This document shows, piece by piece, positions 19,052 to 28,717 of a DNA stretch of 64,000 bases. Where the stretch lies: positions 310,001 through 374,000 of the forward strand of contig JAIPEN010000002.1 of NCBI GenBank assembly GCA_021737145.1. Reading direction: 5' to 3'. The position numbers were made by a program, and so were the translations under genes. Under the pieces are notes generated by a model. That model worked only from the letters and a program-made list of their open reading frames with translations. It made no database searches and had not been told where the DNA came from. How positions within the stretch are numbered: the first letter of the stretch is position 1; every line of letters starts with the position of its first letter. The DNA is from Desulfarculaceae bacterium (GTDB taxonomy: Bacteria; Desulfobacterota; Desulfarculia; Desulfarculales; Desulfarculaceae).

Positions 19052-21199
19052 ATGGTTAAGAAGGTATCTGCGACCATCAATGGTCGCGAGTTGACGATCG
19101 AGACCGGCAAAATTGCCAAGCAGGCCGGCGGGGCCGTGATGGTCACCTACGGCGAAACCGTGGTGCTGGTCACAGCCACCGGCGACAACAACATGCGCGA
19201 GGGCATCGATTTCTTGCCCCTCACCGTGGATTACCAGGAGCTGGCCTATGCCGCCGGGCGCATTCCCGGCAACTTCTTCCGTCGCGAGATGGGCCGCCCC
19301 AGCGAGAAAGAAACCCTGACCAGCCGGCTGATCGACCGGCCGGTGCGTCCGCGCATGTCCAAGGGTTGGTCCTACGAGACCCAGATTATCGCCAACGTCT
19401 ATTCGGCCGACCGGGTCAACGAACCCGACGTGCTGGCCCTCACCGGCGCCTCCGCCGCCCTGTGCATCAGCGACGTGCCCTTTGACGGGCCCATCGCCGG
19501 GGTGCGCGTCGGGCGGGCGGACGGCCAGTTCGTGGTCAACCCCACCGCCGAACAGCGGGAAAAGAGCGACCTGGACCTGATCGTGGCCGGCAGCCGCAAC
19601 GCGGTGGTCATGGTGGAAGGCGGCTCCGAGCTGCTGCCCGAAGACGTGATTCTGGAAGGCATCTGGTTCGGCCACGAGCAGCTGCAGCCCCTGCTGGACA
19701 TCCAGGAGGAGCTCACCGCCGCGGTGGGCAAGGCCAAGCGCGAGTTCAAAAAGCCGGTGGAGAACACCGAGCTCAAGGCCAAGGTGGCCGAGATTGCCGC
19801 CGAGGGCGTTAAAAACGTGTTGGCCACCGCGCCCAAGCTGGAGCGCTACGGGGTCAAGCGGCAGCTCAAGAAGGACGTGATCGCCAAGATGGGCGAAGAG
19901 GCCGCGGGCCAGGAGGGCCAGGTCAAGAACATCGTGGAAGACCTGGTCTCCGACGGCATGCGCTCCATGATTCTGGAGCAGGGCCGCCGGGTGGACGGCC
20001 GCGACTTCACCACGGTGCGTCCGGTCACCTGCGAGGTGGGCCTGCTGCCCCGCACCCACGGTTCGGCCCTGTTCACCAGGGGCGAGACCCAGGCCATCGT
20101 GACCACCACCCTGGGCACCAGCGGCGACGAGCAGCGCATCGAGTCGGTCACCAAGGAAGACTCCTTCCGTGACTTCCTGCTGCACTACAACTTCCCGCCC
20201 TTCTGCGTGGGCGAGGCCCGCATGCTGCGCGGCCCCGGCCGCCGCGAGATCGGCCACGGCGCCCTGGCCCGGCGCAGCCTGCAAAAGGTGCTGCCGGCCA
20301 AGGAAGGCTTCCCCTACACCATCCGCGTGGTCAGCGACATCACGGAGTCCAACGGCTCCTCGTCCATGGCCAGCGTGTGCGGCGGGTCCCTGTCCATGAT
20401 GGACGCGGGCGTGCCCACCAAGGCGGCGGTGGCCGGCGTGGCCATGGGCCTGATCATGGAAGGCGACAAGACCGCGGTGCTCACCGATATCGTGGGCGAC
20501 GAGGACCATCTGGGCGACATGGACTTCAAGGTCACCGGCTCCAACGAGGGCGTGGCCGCCGTGCAGATGGACATCAAGATCAGCGGCATTTCCAAGGAGA
20601 TCATGGGCCAGGCCCTGGCCCAGGCCCGCGACGGCCGCCTGCACATCCTGGGCAAGATGGCCGATGCCATCAACAACCCCCGGGGCGACATCAGCGACTG
20701 GGCCCCGCGCATCACCACCATCAAGATCCCGGTGGAGCGCATCAAGGACATCATCGGCCCGGGCGGCAAGATCATCCGCGGCATGCAGATGGAGACCGGC
20801 GCCAAGATCGACGTGGAAGACGACGGCACGGTGCACGTGGCCGCGGTGGACGGCGCCGCCGGCAAGAAGGCCCTGGCCATGATCAAGGACCTGACCCAAG
20901 AGGTGGAGCCCGGCGTCATCTACGAGGGCACCGTGGTCAAGATCATGGACTTCGGCGCGTTCGTGGAGATCCTGCCCGGCCGCGACGGCTTGGTGCACAT
21001 CTCCGAGCTGGACCACCACCGGGTGCGCGCGGTCACCGACGTGCTCAAGGAAGGCGACAAGGTCAAGGTCAAGGTGCTGGGCGTCGACGACCGGGGCAAG
21101 GTGCGCCTGAGCCGCAAGGCCCTGTTGCCGCCTCCCGAGGGCGGCGAGCCCCAGGATGACCGTCCTCCCCGTGGCGGTGGCCGTCCCCGGCGCGACTAA
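19052..21199 (+). CDS. pnp: Polyribonucleotide nucleotidyltransferase (PNPase)
   Basis: 715 aa: two RNase PH domains (residues about 10-220 and 310-540), a KH domain (IIGPGGKIIRGMQ) and an S1 domain (VVKIMDFGAFVEILPG). Phosphorolytic-site residues appear around TESNGSSSMASVCGGSLSMMDAG. It degrades mRNA 3' to 5' and is a core of the degradosome. It starts 35 bp after rpsO. Confidence 0.97.
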   Translation: MVKKVSATINGRELTIETGKIAKQAGGAVMVTYGETVVLVTATGDNNMREGIDFLPLTVDYQELAYAAGRIPGNFFRREMGRPSEKETLTSRLIDRPVRPRMSKGWSYETQIIANVYSADRVNEPDVLALTGASAALCISDVPFDGPIAGVRVGRADGQFVVNPTAEQREKSDLDLIVAGSRNAVVMVEGGSELLPEDVILEGIWFGHEQLQPLLDIQEELTAAVGKAKREFKKPVENTELKAKVAEIAAEGVKNVLATAPKLERYGVKRQLKKDVIAKMGEEAAGQEGQVKNIVEDLVSDGMRSMILEQGRRVDGRDFTTVRPVTCEVGLLPRTHGSALFTRGETQAIVTTTLGTSGDEQRIESVTKEDSFRDFLLHYNFPPFCVGEARMLRGPGRREIGHGALARRSLQKVLPAKEGFPYTIRVVSDITESNGSSSMASVCGGSLSMMDAGVPTKAAVAGVAMGLIMEGDKTAVLTDIVGDEDHLGDMDFKVTGSNEGVAAVQMDIKISGISKEIMGQALAQARDGRLHILGKMADAINNPRGDISDWAPRITTIKIPVERIKDIIGPGGKIIRGMQMETGAKIDVEDDGTVHVAAVDGAAGKKALAMIKDLTQEVEPGVIYEGTVVKIMDFGAFVEILPGRDGLVHISELDHHRVRAVTDVLKEGDKVKVKVLGVDDRGKVRLSRKALLPPPEGGEPQDDRPPRGGGRPRRD

Positions 21200-21207
21200 A
21201 GGCAGCT

Positions 21208-22461
21208 GTGATAAACAAAACCACACTGGATAACGGAGTCCGCCTGGTCACCGAGAGGCTGGAACACGCCTACTCGGTGACCGCGGGCTTATGGATGGAG
21301 GTCGGCTCCCGCGATGAGGAGCCGGCCTTTGGAGGCATCAGCCACTTCATCGAGCACATGGCCTTCAAGGGCACCGCCAAGCGCGACGCCCTGGCCATCG
21401 CCCGCGAACTGGACCGCATGGGGGGCATGGCCAACGCCTTCACTTCCAAGGAAGTGACCTGTTTCCATGCCCGCACCCTGGCCGAGCTGCTGCCCGAAAT
21501 CGCCGATCTGCTGACCGACATTTTCCTGTTCCCCTCCTATCCGGCCGCCGAGCTGGAGCGTGAGCGCCAGGTGATCCTGCAAGAGATCAGCTCGGTGGAG
21601 GACGCTCCCGACGAGCTGGTGCACGTGCTGTTCGGCCAGGACTACTGGCCCGGCCATCCCCTGGGGCGGCCGGTGCTGGGCAGCGCGGAGAGCGTGGGCT
21701 CGGTGAGCCGCCAGGACCTGGTGGACTATCTGGCCGAAGCCTACGTGCCCTCCAAGCTGGTGGTGGCCGCGGTGGGCGACCTGGAGCACGAGCGCCTGGT
21801 GGACCTGCTGGCCCCGTCCCTTTCCGGCCTGCCCATGGGCCAGGGGCGCAACCATCGCCAGGCCCCGGCCGGCCAGCCCGGCCTTCGGGTGCACCGCCGC
21901 GACAGCGAGCAGGTGCACGTGGCCCTGGGCGCTCCGGGCCCCTCGGCCAAGGACCCCGACCGTTTCGCCGCCGCCCTGATGAATGTGATCCTGGGCGGCA
22001 ACATGAGCTCGCGCCTGTTCCAGGAGGTCCGCGAGAAGCGCGGCCTGGCCTACTCGGTGTTCAGCTACCTCAGCTCCTACAGCGACGCCGGCCTTCTGGG
22101 CGTGTACCTGGGCGTGGCCCCGGGGCGCTCCCCAGAGGCGCTCAAGGTGGTCAAGGACGAGATGGCCCGCCTGGCGGTGGAGCCGGTGGGCGAACAAGAG
22201 CTGGCCCACGCCAAGGAGCACACCAAGGGCTCCATCCTGCTGGCCGCCGAACACTCCGACAGCCGCATGTCCCGTCTGGCCCGCAGCGAGTTCAATTTCG
22301 GCCGCGACGTGCCCCTGGACGAGGTGGTTGCCAAGATCGAGGCGGTGAGCGTCGACGATCTGACCCGGGCGGCGGCCAAGTGCCTGGACCCGGCCCTGCT
22401 GGCGATAAGCGTGCTGGGCCCGGCCGACGCCGACGGCCTGGCCGAGGAGGTGGCTCCATGA
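21208..22461 (+). CDS. M16 family zinc peptidase (PqqL/mitochondrial processing peptidase-like)
   Basis: 417 aa. The inverted zinc motif is HFIEH (about residue 47), with a downstream glutamate in the [10 protein letters not shown] segment; the second half has the R-Y-type [13 protein letters not shown] element. Proteins of this class next to pnp are common and probably remove leader or damaged peptides; the substrate is not established. The GTG start is 8 bp after pnp, and the stop overlaps dut (ATGA). Confidence 0.92.
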   Translation: MINKTTLDNGVRLVTERLEHAYSVTAGLWMEVGSRDEEPAFGGISHFIEHMAFKGTAKRDALAIARELDRMGGMANAFTSKEVTCFHARTLAELLPEIADLLTDIFLFPSYPAAELERERQVILQEISSVEDAPDELVHVLFGQDYWPGHPLGRPVLGSAESVGSVSRQDLVDYLAEAYVPSKLVVAAVGDLEHERLVDLLAPSLSGLPMGQGRNHRQAPAGQPGLRVHRRDSEQVHVALGAPGPSAKDPDRFAAALMNVILGGNMSSRLFQEVREKRGLAYSVFSYLSSYSDAGLLGVYLGVAPGRSPEALKVVKDEMARLAVEPVGEQELAHAKEHTKGSILLAAEHSDSRMSRLARSEFNFGRDVPLDEVVAKIEAVSVDDLTRAAAKCLDPALLAISVLGPADADGLAEEVAP

Positions 22462-22904
22462 GCGCGCCCCGGGTGTTGGTCAAGCGGTTGCCCCACGGGC
22501 AGGGCCTCAAGCTGCCCGCCTATGAGAGCGAACTGGCCGCCGGCCTGGACCTGCCCGCCGCGCTGAGCGAGCCCCTGAGCGTGGAGCCCCGCGACATCGT
22601 GATGGTGCCCACCGGCCTGGCCATGGCCATCCCCCCCGGATATGAGGGCCAGGTGCGGCCCCGCTCGGGCCTGGCCATAAAAAAGGGCCTCACCGTGGTG
22701 AACGCGCCGGGCACCATAGACGCGGACTACCGGGGCGAGGTCAAGGTGGGCCTTGTCAACCTGGGGCCCGAGGCGGTGGTGCTTCAGCCCGGCGAGCGCA
22801 TCGCCCAGCTGGTCATCGCGCCGGTGGTGCAGGCCGAGCTGGCCGAAACCGGCGAGCTGCCGCCCACCTCGCGCGGCGAGGGCGGCTTCGGCTCCACGGG
22901 CTGA
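22458..22904 (+). CDS. dut: dUTP diphosphatase
   Basis: 148 aa, trimeric dUTPase length. The five motifs are visible: [38 protein letters not shown] and the C-terminal [10 protein letters not shown] arm that closes over the nucleotide. It hydrolyses dUTP to dUMP. The start is ATG 22458, coupled to the protease gene. A dispersed palindromic element follows before the next gene. Confidence 0.95.
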   Translation: MSAPRVLVKRLPHGQGLKLPAYESELAAGLDLPAALSEPLSVEPRDIVMVPTGLAMAIPPGYEGQVRPRSGLAIKKGLTVVNAPGTIDADYRGEVKVGLVNLGPEAVVLQPGERIAQLVIAPVVQAELAETGELPPTSRGEGGFGSTG

Positions 22905-23009
22905 GCCCGCGTATTTCATGGAAGCTGTGCGGCATCTCGTATTGATCACTGATTTCAGGGACGCTCGGTAATAATGCTTTCGCATCCTTCGGTGTCGCCC
23001 GCGCCCGGG

Positions 23010-23158
23010 CCGGCCCAGCCAACCGCCGGCGAACAAGGCGTCTGGCAAGCGAGAGCCGCAGGCGTAGCCTTCAGTGCTACGTCGAGGCGCGAGCGCAGCC
23101 AGCAACGCAGTGCGCGGATGGCTGGCGCAGCCGGACGCATAGCTCCCATGAAATTCGC
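23010..23158 (-). repeat. Dispersed palindromic element, copy 1
   Basis: Read on the minus strand it is roughly 85% identical by eye to copy 2 (44917-45064). The ends form imperfect inverted repeats (CCGGCTGCGCCAGCC and its partner) and the centre is a hairpin (CGTAGC / GCTACG). It fills most of the 262-bp gap between dut and the metallo-hydrolase gene. Short open frames on both strands inside it are not believable genes. Confidence 0.85.
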
Positions 23159-23166
23159 GGGCTGAC

Positions 23167-23937
23167 ATGTCACTGACCTTTTGCACCCTGGCCAGCGGCT
23201 CCAAGGGCAACTGCACCTATGTGGCCGCCGGCGAGAGCGCGGTGCTCATCGACTGCGGCCTCAGCGCCAAGCAGACCCTCATGCGCCTGGAGGCGCGGGG
23301 ACTGCCCGCCAACCGCATCAAGGCCATCCTCATCACCCACGAGCACGGCGACCACATCCGGGGCATCCGGGTGCTGGCCAAGCGCCTGGGGGCCACGGCC
23401 GTGGCCACCCCGGCCACCTGGGGCGCCACCCGCGACAGGGCCTCGGTGCGCCACCAGGCCATGACTGCGGGCTCGCCCTTTAGCCTTAACGGAATGCAAA
23501 TCCATCCCTTCAGCGTGTCTCACGACGCGGTGGACCCGGTGGGTTTGGTGATTAGCGCGGGCGAGGCCCGCCTGGGGGTGGCCACGGACCTTGGCAAGGC
23601 GACCACCCTGGTCAGCCAGCGCCTGGCCGGCTGCGGGGGCCTGATCCTGGAGCACAACCACGACACCGACATGCTCATGGGCGGGGCCTACCCGCCCTGG
23701 CTCAAGCAAAGGGTGCGCTCCTCCCAGGGCCATCTGTCCAATCAGGAGGGGGCCGAGCTGCTGGCCCGCTTGTGCCACCAGGGCCTCAAGCAGGTGCTGC
23801 TGGCCCATATCTCCCAGAAGAACAACCGGCCTGAGCTGGCCGAGGCCGCGGCCCGGGAGGCCTTGGCTCCGGGCGGGCACGCTCCCGGCCTGGCCGCGGC
23901 GGACCAAGACGAACCAAGCCAAGTATTTTTCATATAA
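23167..23937 (+). CDS. MBL-fold metallo-hydrolase (YycJ/WalJ-like)
   Basis: 256 aa. The metallo-beta-lactamase motif is THEHGDH (about residues 56-62), followed by FSVSHDAVDPVG, a metal-binding aspartate in GVATDLG, and a terminal histidine in LLAHISQKNN. The N-terminus LASGSKGNCTYV matches the YycJ group, which has exonuclease-like activity in Firmicutes; the role here is unknown. It starts just beyond dispersed element copy 1. Confidence 0.88.
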   Translation: MSLTFCTLASGSKGNCTYVAAGESAVLIDCGLSAKQTLMRLEARGLPANRIKAILITHEHGDHIRGIRVLAKRLGATAVATPATWGATRDRASVRHQAMTAGSPFSLNGMQIHPFSVSHDAVDPVGLVISAGEARLGVATDLGKATTLVSQRLAGCGGLILEHNHDTDMLMGGAYPPWLKQRVRSSQGHLSNQEGAELLARLCHQGLKQVLLAHISQKNNRPELAEAAAREALAPGGHAPGLAAADQDEPSQVFFI

Positions 23938-24058
23938 AAAAGTATACTAGTTTAATAAGAATGGGTTCTTCGTCCCGGCAGCCGCGCGCACCCGGGCGGC
24001 CCGGTACCTGGCAGCCTACAGCGCGGCCCCGAGCGTCCCTTTGCAAAAAGGCGAAAAG

Positions 24059-24577
24059 ATGACTGCCACCGTTCCCGAATCCCCATCTCCCAGTTCCCGC
24101 GCCTGGCGGGAGCTTTTGGTGATCCTGCTCATCGCGGGGGTCGTGTTCTGGATCGCTTCCCTGTTGGATGCCTTCGAGTGGCTGGTGGACCTGGTGCACC
24201 ACTACGAGCAATACGAACTCGACGAGGTGGTGATCCTCCTGAGCATTCTTTCCTTCGCCCTGGGCGCCTTTGCAGTGCGCCGCTGGCTGGAATCATCAAA
24301 GGAGCATGCCAGGCGGCTGGAGACCGAGCGGGTCAAGGTGGCCATGGAAGCGGCCGGCACCGTGTGCCACGAGTTCAACCAGCCCTTGCAGGTGATCATG
24401 GGGACCGCCGAGCTGGCCCTGGCCGAGGCGCCCGATGGCTCCAAGATGCGCCAATACTTGGAGAACATCCTGGACAGCGCCGAGCGCATCGCCGAGCTGA
24501 TTAACAAGTTCAACCGGTTCACCGCCTACCGCACCAAGCCCTATTACAAGGATCAGGACATCCTGGACCTGGACTGA
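24059..24577 (+). CDS. Membrane protein with a HisKA dimerisation/H-box domain but no kinase domain
   Basis: 172 aa. Two hydrophobic helices (about residues 19-40 and 63-80) are followed by a short coiled segment and a HisKA domain with the phospho-acceptor motif CHEFNQPLQVIMG (His near residue 108). The chain ends shortly after the second DHp helix. No ATP-binding (HATPase_c) domain follows in any frame: a terminator begins within 25 bp. It could be a phosphotransfer partner like Spo0B, or a membrane anchor that heterodimerises with a true kinase. ATG 24059 is preferred over the TTG 18 bp upstream; the ribosome-binding site is weak. No response regulator is adjacent on this strand. Confidence 0.7.
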   Translation: MTATVPESPSPSSRAWRELLVILLIAGVVFWIASLLDAFEWLVDLVHHYEQYELDEVVILLSILSFALGAFAVRRWLESSKEHARRLETERVKVAMEAAGTVCHEFNQPLQVIMGTAELALAEAPDGSKMRQYLENILDSAERIAELINKFNRFTAYRTKPYYKDQDILDLD

Positions 24578-24592
24578 GCCGGCGGTCAGCCA

Positions 24593-24634
24593 CAAAAAAA
24601 GGGGCCCTCCGCCAGGAGAGCCCCTGATTTTTTT
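24593..24634. terminator. Bidirectional rho-independent terminator
   Basis: The hairpin AGGGGC (24600-24605) / GCCCCT (24620-24625), with inner CCTCC/GGAG pairing, is flanked by seven A on one side and seven T on the other. It can end both the HisKA-protein transcript (+) and the UspA transcript (-). Confidence 0.85.
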
Positions 24635-24643
24635 CTGATTGGG

Positions 24644-25123
24644 TTAGCGCACGAACATCACCCGGCACTGGGAGCGGCGGAAGATCTTTTCGGCCGTGGA
24701 GCCGAAGCGCAGGGTCTTGGCCAGTGAGGTGCGCCCCTTGGCCCCCATGATGATAAGGTGGGCTCCGTACTCCTCGGCCACCTCCAGGATGCGCTCATAG
24801 GGCACGCCCACCGCGATGCGCGAGGAATGGGTCACCTGGTCCAGGGGAAGGCCCCGTTCCTGGGCCGCGCCCAGCAGCTCGCGCATGCGCCTAGCCCGGT
24901 GTTCTTCCTTTTCGGCGATGGCCTTGTCCGCCACCCCGCCCAGCATCTCGAAGCGGCCGCCAATGCGCTCCAACTCCTCGTAGACCCGCTCGTTGACCAC
25001 GTTGACCAGCAGCAGCTCGGCTTCGTAATTGGAGCAGATGTTAAAGGCGTCGGTCACCACGTCGTCGGAGTAGTCGGAGAAGTCCACGGCGCAGAGCACC
25101 TTTTTGATTTCCGGTTGGGTCAT
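24644..25123 (-). CDS. Universal stress protein (UspA family) coupled to the TRAP transporter
   Basis: 159 aa, one Usp domain: VLCAVDFSDYSDD at the start, a mid VPYERILEVAEEYGAHLIIMGAKG segment and a C-terminal G-S-TAEKI-RSQCRV ATP-binding signature. The start overlaps the permease stop (ATGA), so it is made with the transporter. In Halomonas the UspA protein TeaD regulates the TRAP transporter TeaABC; a similar control role here is inference. I set the start at ATG 25123. Confidence 0.92.
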   Translation of the reverse strand: MTQPEIKKVLCAVDFSDYSDDVVTDAFNICSNYEAELLLVNVVNERVYEELERIGGRFEMLGGVADKAIAEKEEHRARRMRELLGAAQERGLPLDQVTHSSRIAVGVPYERILEVAEEYGAHLIIMGAKGRTSLAKTLRFGSTAEKIFRRSQCRVMFVR

Positions 25124-27456
25124 GCCGCGGCCTCCTGCATTTTCTGTCGCTCGTATATGGGCAGGGTGAGGGTCGGATCCTTTTTGATACGCGCCTTTTG
25201 GGAGAAGTATACCAAGGCCACCAAGGCGATGCCGATAAAGTCCGCCCCCAGCTTGGGCACCGGGGTCCAGGAGTGCAGCAGACCCGGGAAGAACAGCAGG
25301 GCGGTGGCCGCCGCGAAGACGATCCACTCGTACCAGGTGGTGGGGCAAAGCATGTACCCCATGGTCAGTGAGCCGAAGGCGATGGTGCCCAGAGTGATGG
25401 TTATGTAGGCCAGCACAATGTCATGCCATGCACCTCCCAGCAGGAACCCGGGCGCGAACGCGAAGAGGAAGGGCCCGATGTAGAGCATCTTGGCGAACTT
25501 GAAGCTGGTCCAGCCGGTCTTCCAGGGATCGGAGCCGGCGATGGCCGCTCCGGCATAGGCCGCCACGCACACCGGTGGGGTGATGTTGGAATCCTGGCTG
25601 AACCAGTACACGATCATGTGCGAGGCCAACAGGGCCCAGGCCGCGTACCCGGCCTGGACAAGCTCGGGGTTCACCTCCAGGTCCCGGAAGCTCATGCCGA
25701 ACTGGGTCTGGGCGATCATTTCGCTCACCGCGCCCACGGCCAGCACCGCGGTGATCAGATAGGCCGCGGTGACCGGCACGCCCATGCCCAGCACCAGGGA
25801 GGCCAGGCCGATGAGCAGGATGGCGATGGGCAACGAGCCGCTGGAGAGCTCGATGATGATCTGGCTGAACTTGAGCCCGATGCCGGTGAGCGCGATGGTG
25901 CCCACGATGATGCCGATGACCCCCACCGTGGCCCCGATGATAAGGGTGTTGCGGGCGCCCTCGATCATGGCCCCCAGGACTTCCTTGACCCCCATCTTGT
26001 TGTCCTTGGTGGTCCAGGAGACCACCACGCAGCTCACCGTGGCCCAGAAGGCGGCCATGCCCGGGGAATAGCCCAGGAGCATGAGCACCACGATGATCAC
26101 CAGGGGGGCCGACAGGAGCCACTGGGCCTTGAGGATGTCCCAGGCGGTGGGGGCGTTGGGGTCCTTGTTGCCCACCAGGCCGTAACGCTTGGCCTCGAAG
26201 TGGACCATCACGAACACGCTGAGGAAGTAGATGGCCGCCGGGAACACGGCCATCTTCATGATGTCCACGTAGGGAATCTCGGTGAACTCGGCCATGAGGA
26301 AGCCGCCCGCCCCCATGATGGGCGGCATGAACATGCCGCCGATGGAGGCGCTGGGTTCGATGGCCCCGGCCACATGGGGCCTGAAGCCCGCCCTTTTCAT
26401 CAGGGGGATGGTGAAGGCGCCGGTGGAGACGGTGTTGGCGATGGCCGAGCCGGAAACCGAACCGAAAAAGCCCGAGGCCATCACCGCCACCTTGGCCGGG
26501 CCCCCCACCGTGCGGCCGGCCAGGGCCATGGGGAGGTCCAGGAAGAAGCGGGAGCAGCCCGAGGCTTTGAGGAAACTGCCGAAAAAGATGAACAGGATGA
26601 CGTAGGTGACCAGCACCGAGGCCATGATGCCGAACACGCCCTCCTGCTTCAGGTAGATGTGGTTGATGGCCCGGTCCATGGCAAAGCCGGTGTGGGCGAA
26701 GGATTCGAGCACCGGGATGTACTCGAGCAGGTTGCCCCAGAAGGCGTAGCACAAGAAGGCCACCCCCACCAGGGTCATGGACCAGCCCAGCACCCGGCGG
26801 GCCACCTCCAGGGAGACCAGGATGCCCACGATGCTCACCGCGGTGTCCAGGGCGGTCTCGGAGCCCATGCGGTAGTTCAGGGCCTCGTACTCCACGATCC
26901 AGTAGCCCACCACAAAGGCGGCGATGGCCGCCAGGCACAGGTCCAGGGCGATGGGCCTGTCGCCCTCGGCCCGGCCCCAGTGCTTGATGGGCAAGAAGAA
27001 CACCCCCGCCACGATAAGGCTGGGGATCAGGGCCAGCACGCTGAAGCTGATGCTGGGCTCCTCGGGATTCTGCATGAACATTATGTCCAACAGCAGGTAG
27101 ACGAACATGCCCACGGCGACGAAGGGAATGAGATTGTCCAGGTAGTAGCCCACCCCGCCGTGGTGTTTGGTGGTGGCGGGGTAGTTGATGAACACCAGGA
27201 TGTAGGTGATCAGGACATAGATGCCCAGGAAGTACTGGGTGTCCACCGGCAGGATGCCCGCGTTGTAAAAATAGAACAAGACCATGAACACGCCCAGGCC
27301 GGCGGTGAACCAGGCCCAGAGGCCGGTCATGGAGCGGCCCACGGCGGCGTCTTTGCGGACTATCTCGTCGAGCTTTTCCTTGTCCACCGCGGAGTCTTGC
27401 AAGGCGGCGTCTTCGTCATAGGGATCGACGGAATTGTTTTTCGGGTCGTCGCTCAT
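25120..27456 (-). CDS. TRAP transporter, fused permease (DctQM, TAXI type)
   Basis: 778 aa, with many hydrophobic helices. The N-terminal part is the small DctQ-like unit; the rest is the large DctM unit with conserved GSVSGSAIANTVSTG and EPSASIGGMFMPPIMGAGGFLM segments. It uses a sodium or proton gradient to import a substrate delivered by the periplasmic TAXI protein encoded upstream. Substrate unknown; C4-dicarboxylates, 2-oxoglutarate or sulfonates are common for the class. The start is ATG 27456 with GAGGT upstream. Confidence 0.94.
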   Translation of the reverse strand: MSDDPKNNSVDPYDEDAALQDSAVDKEKLDEIVRKDAAVGRSMTGLWAWFTAGLGVFMVLFYFYNAGILPVDTQYFLGIYVLITYILVFINYPATTKHHGGVGYYLDNLIPFVAVGMFVYLLLDIMFMQNPEEPSISFSVLALIPSLIVAGVFFLPIKHWGRAEGDRPIALDLCLAAIAAFVVGYWIVEYEALNYRMGSETALDTAVSIVGILVSLEVARRVLGWSMTLVGVAFLCYAFWGNLLEYIPVLESFAHTGFAMDRAINHIYLKQEGVFGIMASVLVTYVILFIFFGSFLKASGCSRFFLDLPMALAGRTVGGPAKVAVMASGFFGSVSGSAIANTVSTGAFTIPLMKRAGFRPHVAGAIEPSASIGGMFMPPIMGAGGFLMAEFTEIPYVDIMKMAVFPAAIYFLSVFVMVHFEAKRYGLVGNKDPNAPTAWDILKAQWLLSAPLVIIVVLMLLGYSPGMAAFWATVSCVVVSWTTKDNKMGVKEVLGAMIEGARNTLIIGATVGVIGIIVGTIALTGIGLKFSQIIIELSSGSLPIAILLIGLASLVLGMGVPVTAAYLITAVLAVGAVSEMIAQTQFGMSFRDLEVNPELVQAGYAAWALLASHMIVYWFSQDSNITPPVCVAAYAGAAIAGSDPWKTGWTSFKFAKMLYIGPFLFAFAPGFLLGGAWHDIVLAYITITLGTIAFGSLTMGYMLCPTTWYEWIVFAAATALLFFPGLLHSWTPVPKLGADFIGIALVALVYFSQKARIKKDPTLTLPIYERQKMQEAAA

Positions 27457-27491
27457 GGCCAAACCTCATGGCTTGTAAACAGCGGGTTTTT

Positions 27492-27525
27492 AAAAAAGGG
27501 GGGAGGGTGGCTCGACCCTCCCCCC
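27492..27525 (-). terminator. Intra-operon terminator between binding protein and permease
   Basis: A perfect 11-bp stem (27498-27508 with 27515-27525, GGGGGGAGGGT arms) is followed on the minus strand by six uridines (A-run 27492-27497). It lies after the TAXI gene and before the permease start, so partial termination would make more binding protein than permease. Confidence 0.85.
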
Positions 27526-27544
27526 TGGTAGCTCCCCGGAGGGT

Positions 27545-28534
27545 TTAGTCGATGGGCTTGAGGTTGTCGGGAACCTTAAGCCCTTGCTCGGTCCAGAACT
27601 TGTAGGCGCCCTTGTGCAGCGGCACCGACGCGCCCCGGAAGTTGTTCTGCAGGGTCATGGCCTTGAAGGTCTTCTTGGCCGACACCATGGCCTCCATGCC
27701 CTTCTCGGACCACAGAGTCTTCATGATCTTGTACACCAGGGCCTCGGGCACGTCCTTGTTGGTGGTAAGGATAGTGGAGTCCTGGAAGGTCTCGCAAGGG
27801 GGCATGCCCTTGTAGTAGGTGTTCTCGGGGATGGTGGTGGGGCTGTAGGCATAGGCCTTGTAGAAGCCGGTCTTCACCGCATCCTTGTTCACGTTGATCA
27901 GGCGGATCTTGACCTGCACCGAAGCCTCGATGATGGAGCGGTTGGGATAGCCCACCAGCACCCAGAAGGCGTCGAGCTTGCCGTCCTTGAAGGCGCTGGC
28001 CGCGGCCGAGTAGCCCAGGAAGGTCGGCTTGAAGTTGTCCCACACGCCGATGTGGCGGAAGAAGCGCTCGGCGCTGGCGGCGGCGCCGGAACCGGCGTTA
28101 CCCACGGCCACGCGCTTGCCCTTTAGGTCCATGGCGCTCTTGTAGGAGCTGTCGGCGCGAACCACCAGCTGGGCCGGGGCGCCGTAGAGGTAACCCATGG
28201 AGCGGATCTTGTTGTACTTCTTGGAGTCCTTGGGCAGCTTGCCGGCGGAGCCCAGGGCGCTGTCCACCGCGTAGCACAGGCCGATGGTGCTGTCGCCGTT
28301 GTTGACCCGCTTGACGTTCTCCACCGAACCGCCGGAGCCCACCGCGCTGGCCTTGATGTCGGAGTTGGCCTTGGGGATGTAGACCGCCGCGCCGTTGGCG
28401 AAGGTGTTGAAGGTTCCGCCGGTGGGGCCGCCGCCGATTTTGAGTTTGTAGTCTTTGGCCATGGCCGGAGCCGGCATCATGCCCAGACCCACCACCAGGG
28501 CGGCGGCCAGAGCAAAAATAAGAGCCTTTTTCAT
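27545..28534 (-). CDS. TAXI family TRAP transporter solute-binding protein
   Basis: 329 aa. A signal peptide (MKKALIFALAAALVVGLGMM, cleavage likely after AMA) precedes the TAXI fold: KIGGGPTGGTFNTFANG, GSGGSVENVKRVNNG, a GAPAQLVVRADS strand and VGNAGSGAAASAERFF. It captures the substrate in the periplasm for the DctQM permease. The 306-bp upstream region (28535-28840) contains no gene; it is AT-rich near 28710-28820 and must hold the promoter. Confidence 0.94.
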   Translation of the reverse strand: MKKALIFALAAALVVGLGMMPAPAMAKDYKLKIGGGPTGGTFNTFANGAAVYIPKANSDIKASAVGSGGSVENVKRVNNGDSTIGLCYAVDSALGSAGKLPKDSKKYNKIRSMGYLYGAPAQLVVRADSSYKSAMDLKGKRVAVGNAGSGAAASAERFFRHIGVWDNFKPTFLGYSAAASAFKDGKLDAFWVLVGYPNRSIIEASVQVKIRLINVNKDAVKTGFYKAYAYSPTTIPENTYYKGMPPCETFQDSTILTTNKDVPEALVYKIMKTLWSEKGMEAMVSAKKTFKAMTLQNNFRGASVPLHKGAYKFWTEQGLKVPDNLKPID

Positions 28535-28717
28535 AGGATCCCTCCCGTACGTTTTGATGGACGTTTACTGCCTAAATGAGAGCCAACGGCCGCTAGGCGC
28601 CGTAGGGCTCGTTCCTGATTTTCAATCAATATCCTCGGGGCGGGGGAAACCGGCGCATCGCCTTAGCCGCGGCGGCTCCGGAGGCGGGCACCCCGCCTTT
28701 TAGCAGTCAGCCCTATC

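Noticed and set aside
22955..23173. Short open frames inside the dispersed element encoding similar peptides in copies 1 and 2 (both contain LDVALKATPAALACQTPC)
   Set aside because: Identity is confined to the structured hairpin; outside it many changes alter the residues, and there is no consistent start or ribosome-binding site. The conservation is better explained by DNA/RNA structure.
25423..27531. A 702-codon open frame on the plus strand opposite the TRAP permease
   Set aside because: Antisense shadow; translation is rich in H, G, D and Q and has no membrane or domain pattern.
28683..28701. GGCGGG-CAC-CCCGCC-TTTT hairpin as a terminator
   Set aside because: It points along the plus strand, where no gene is transcribed; both neighbours are on the minus strand.
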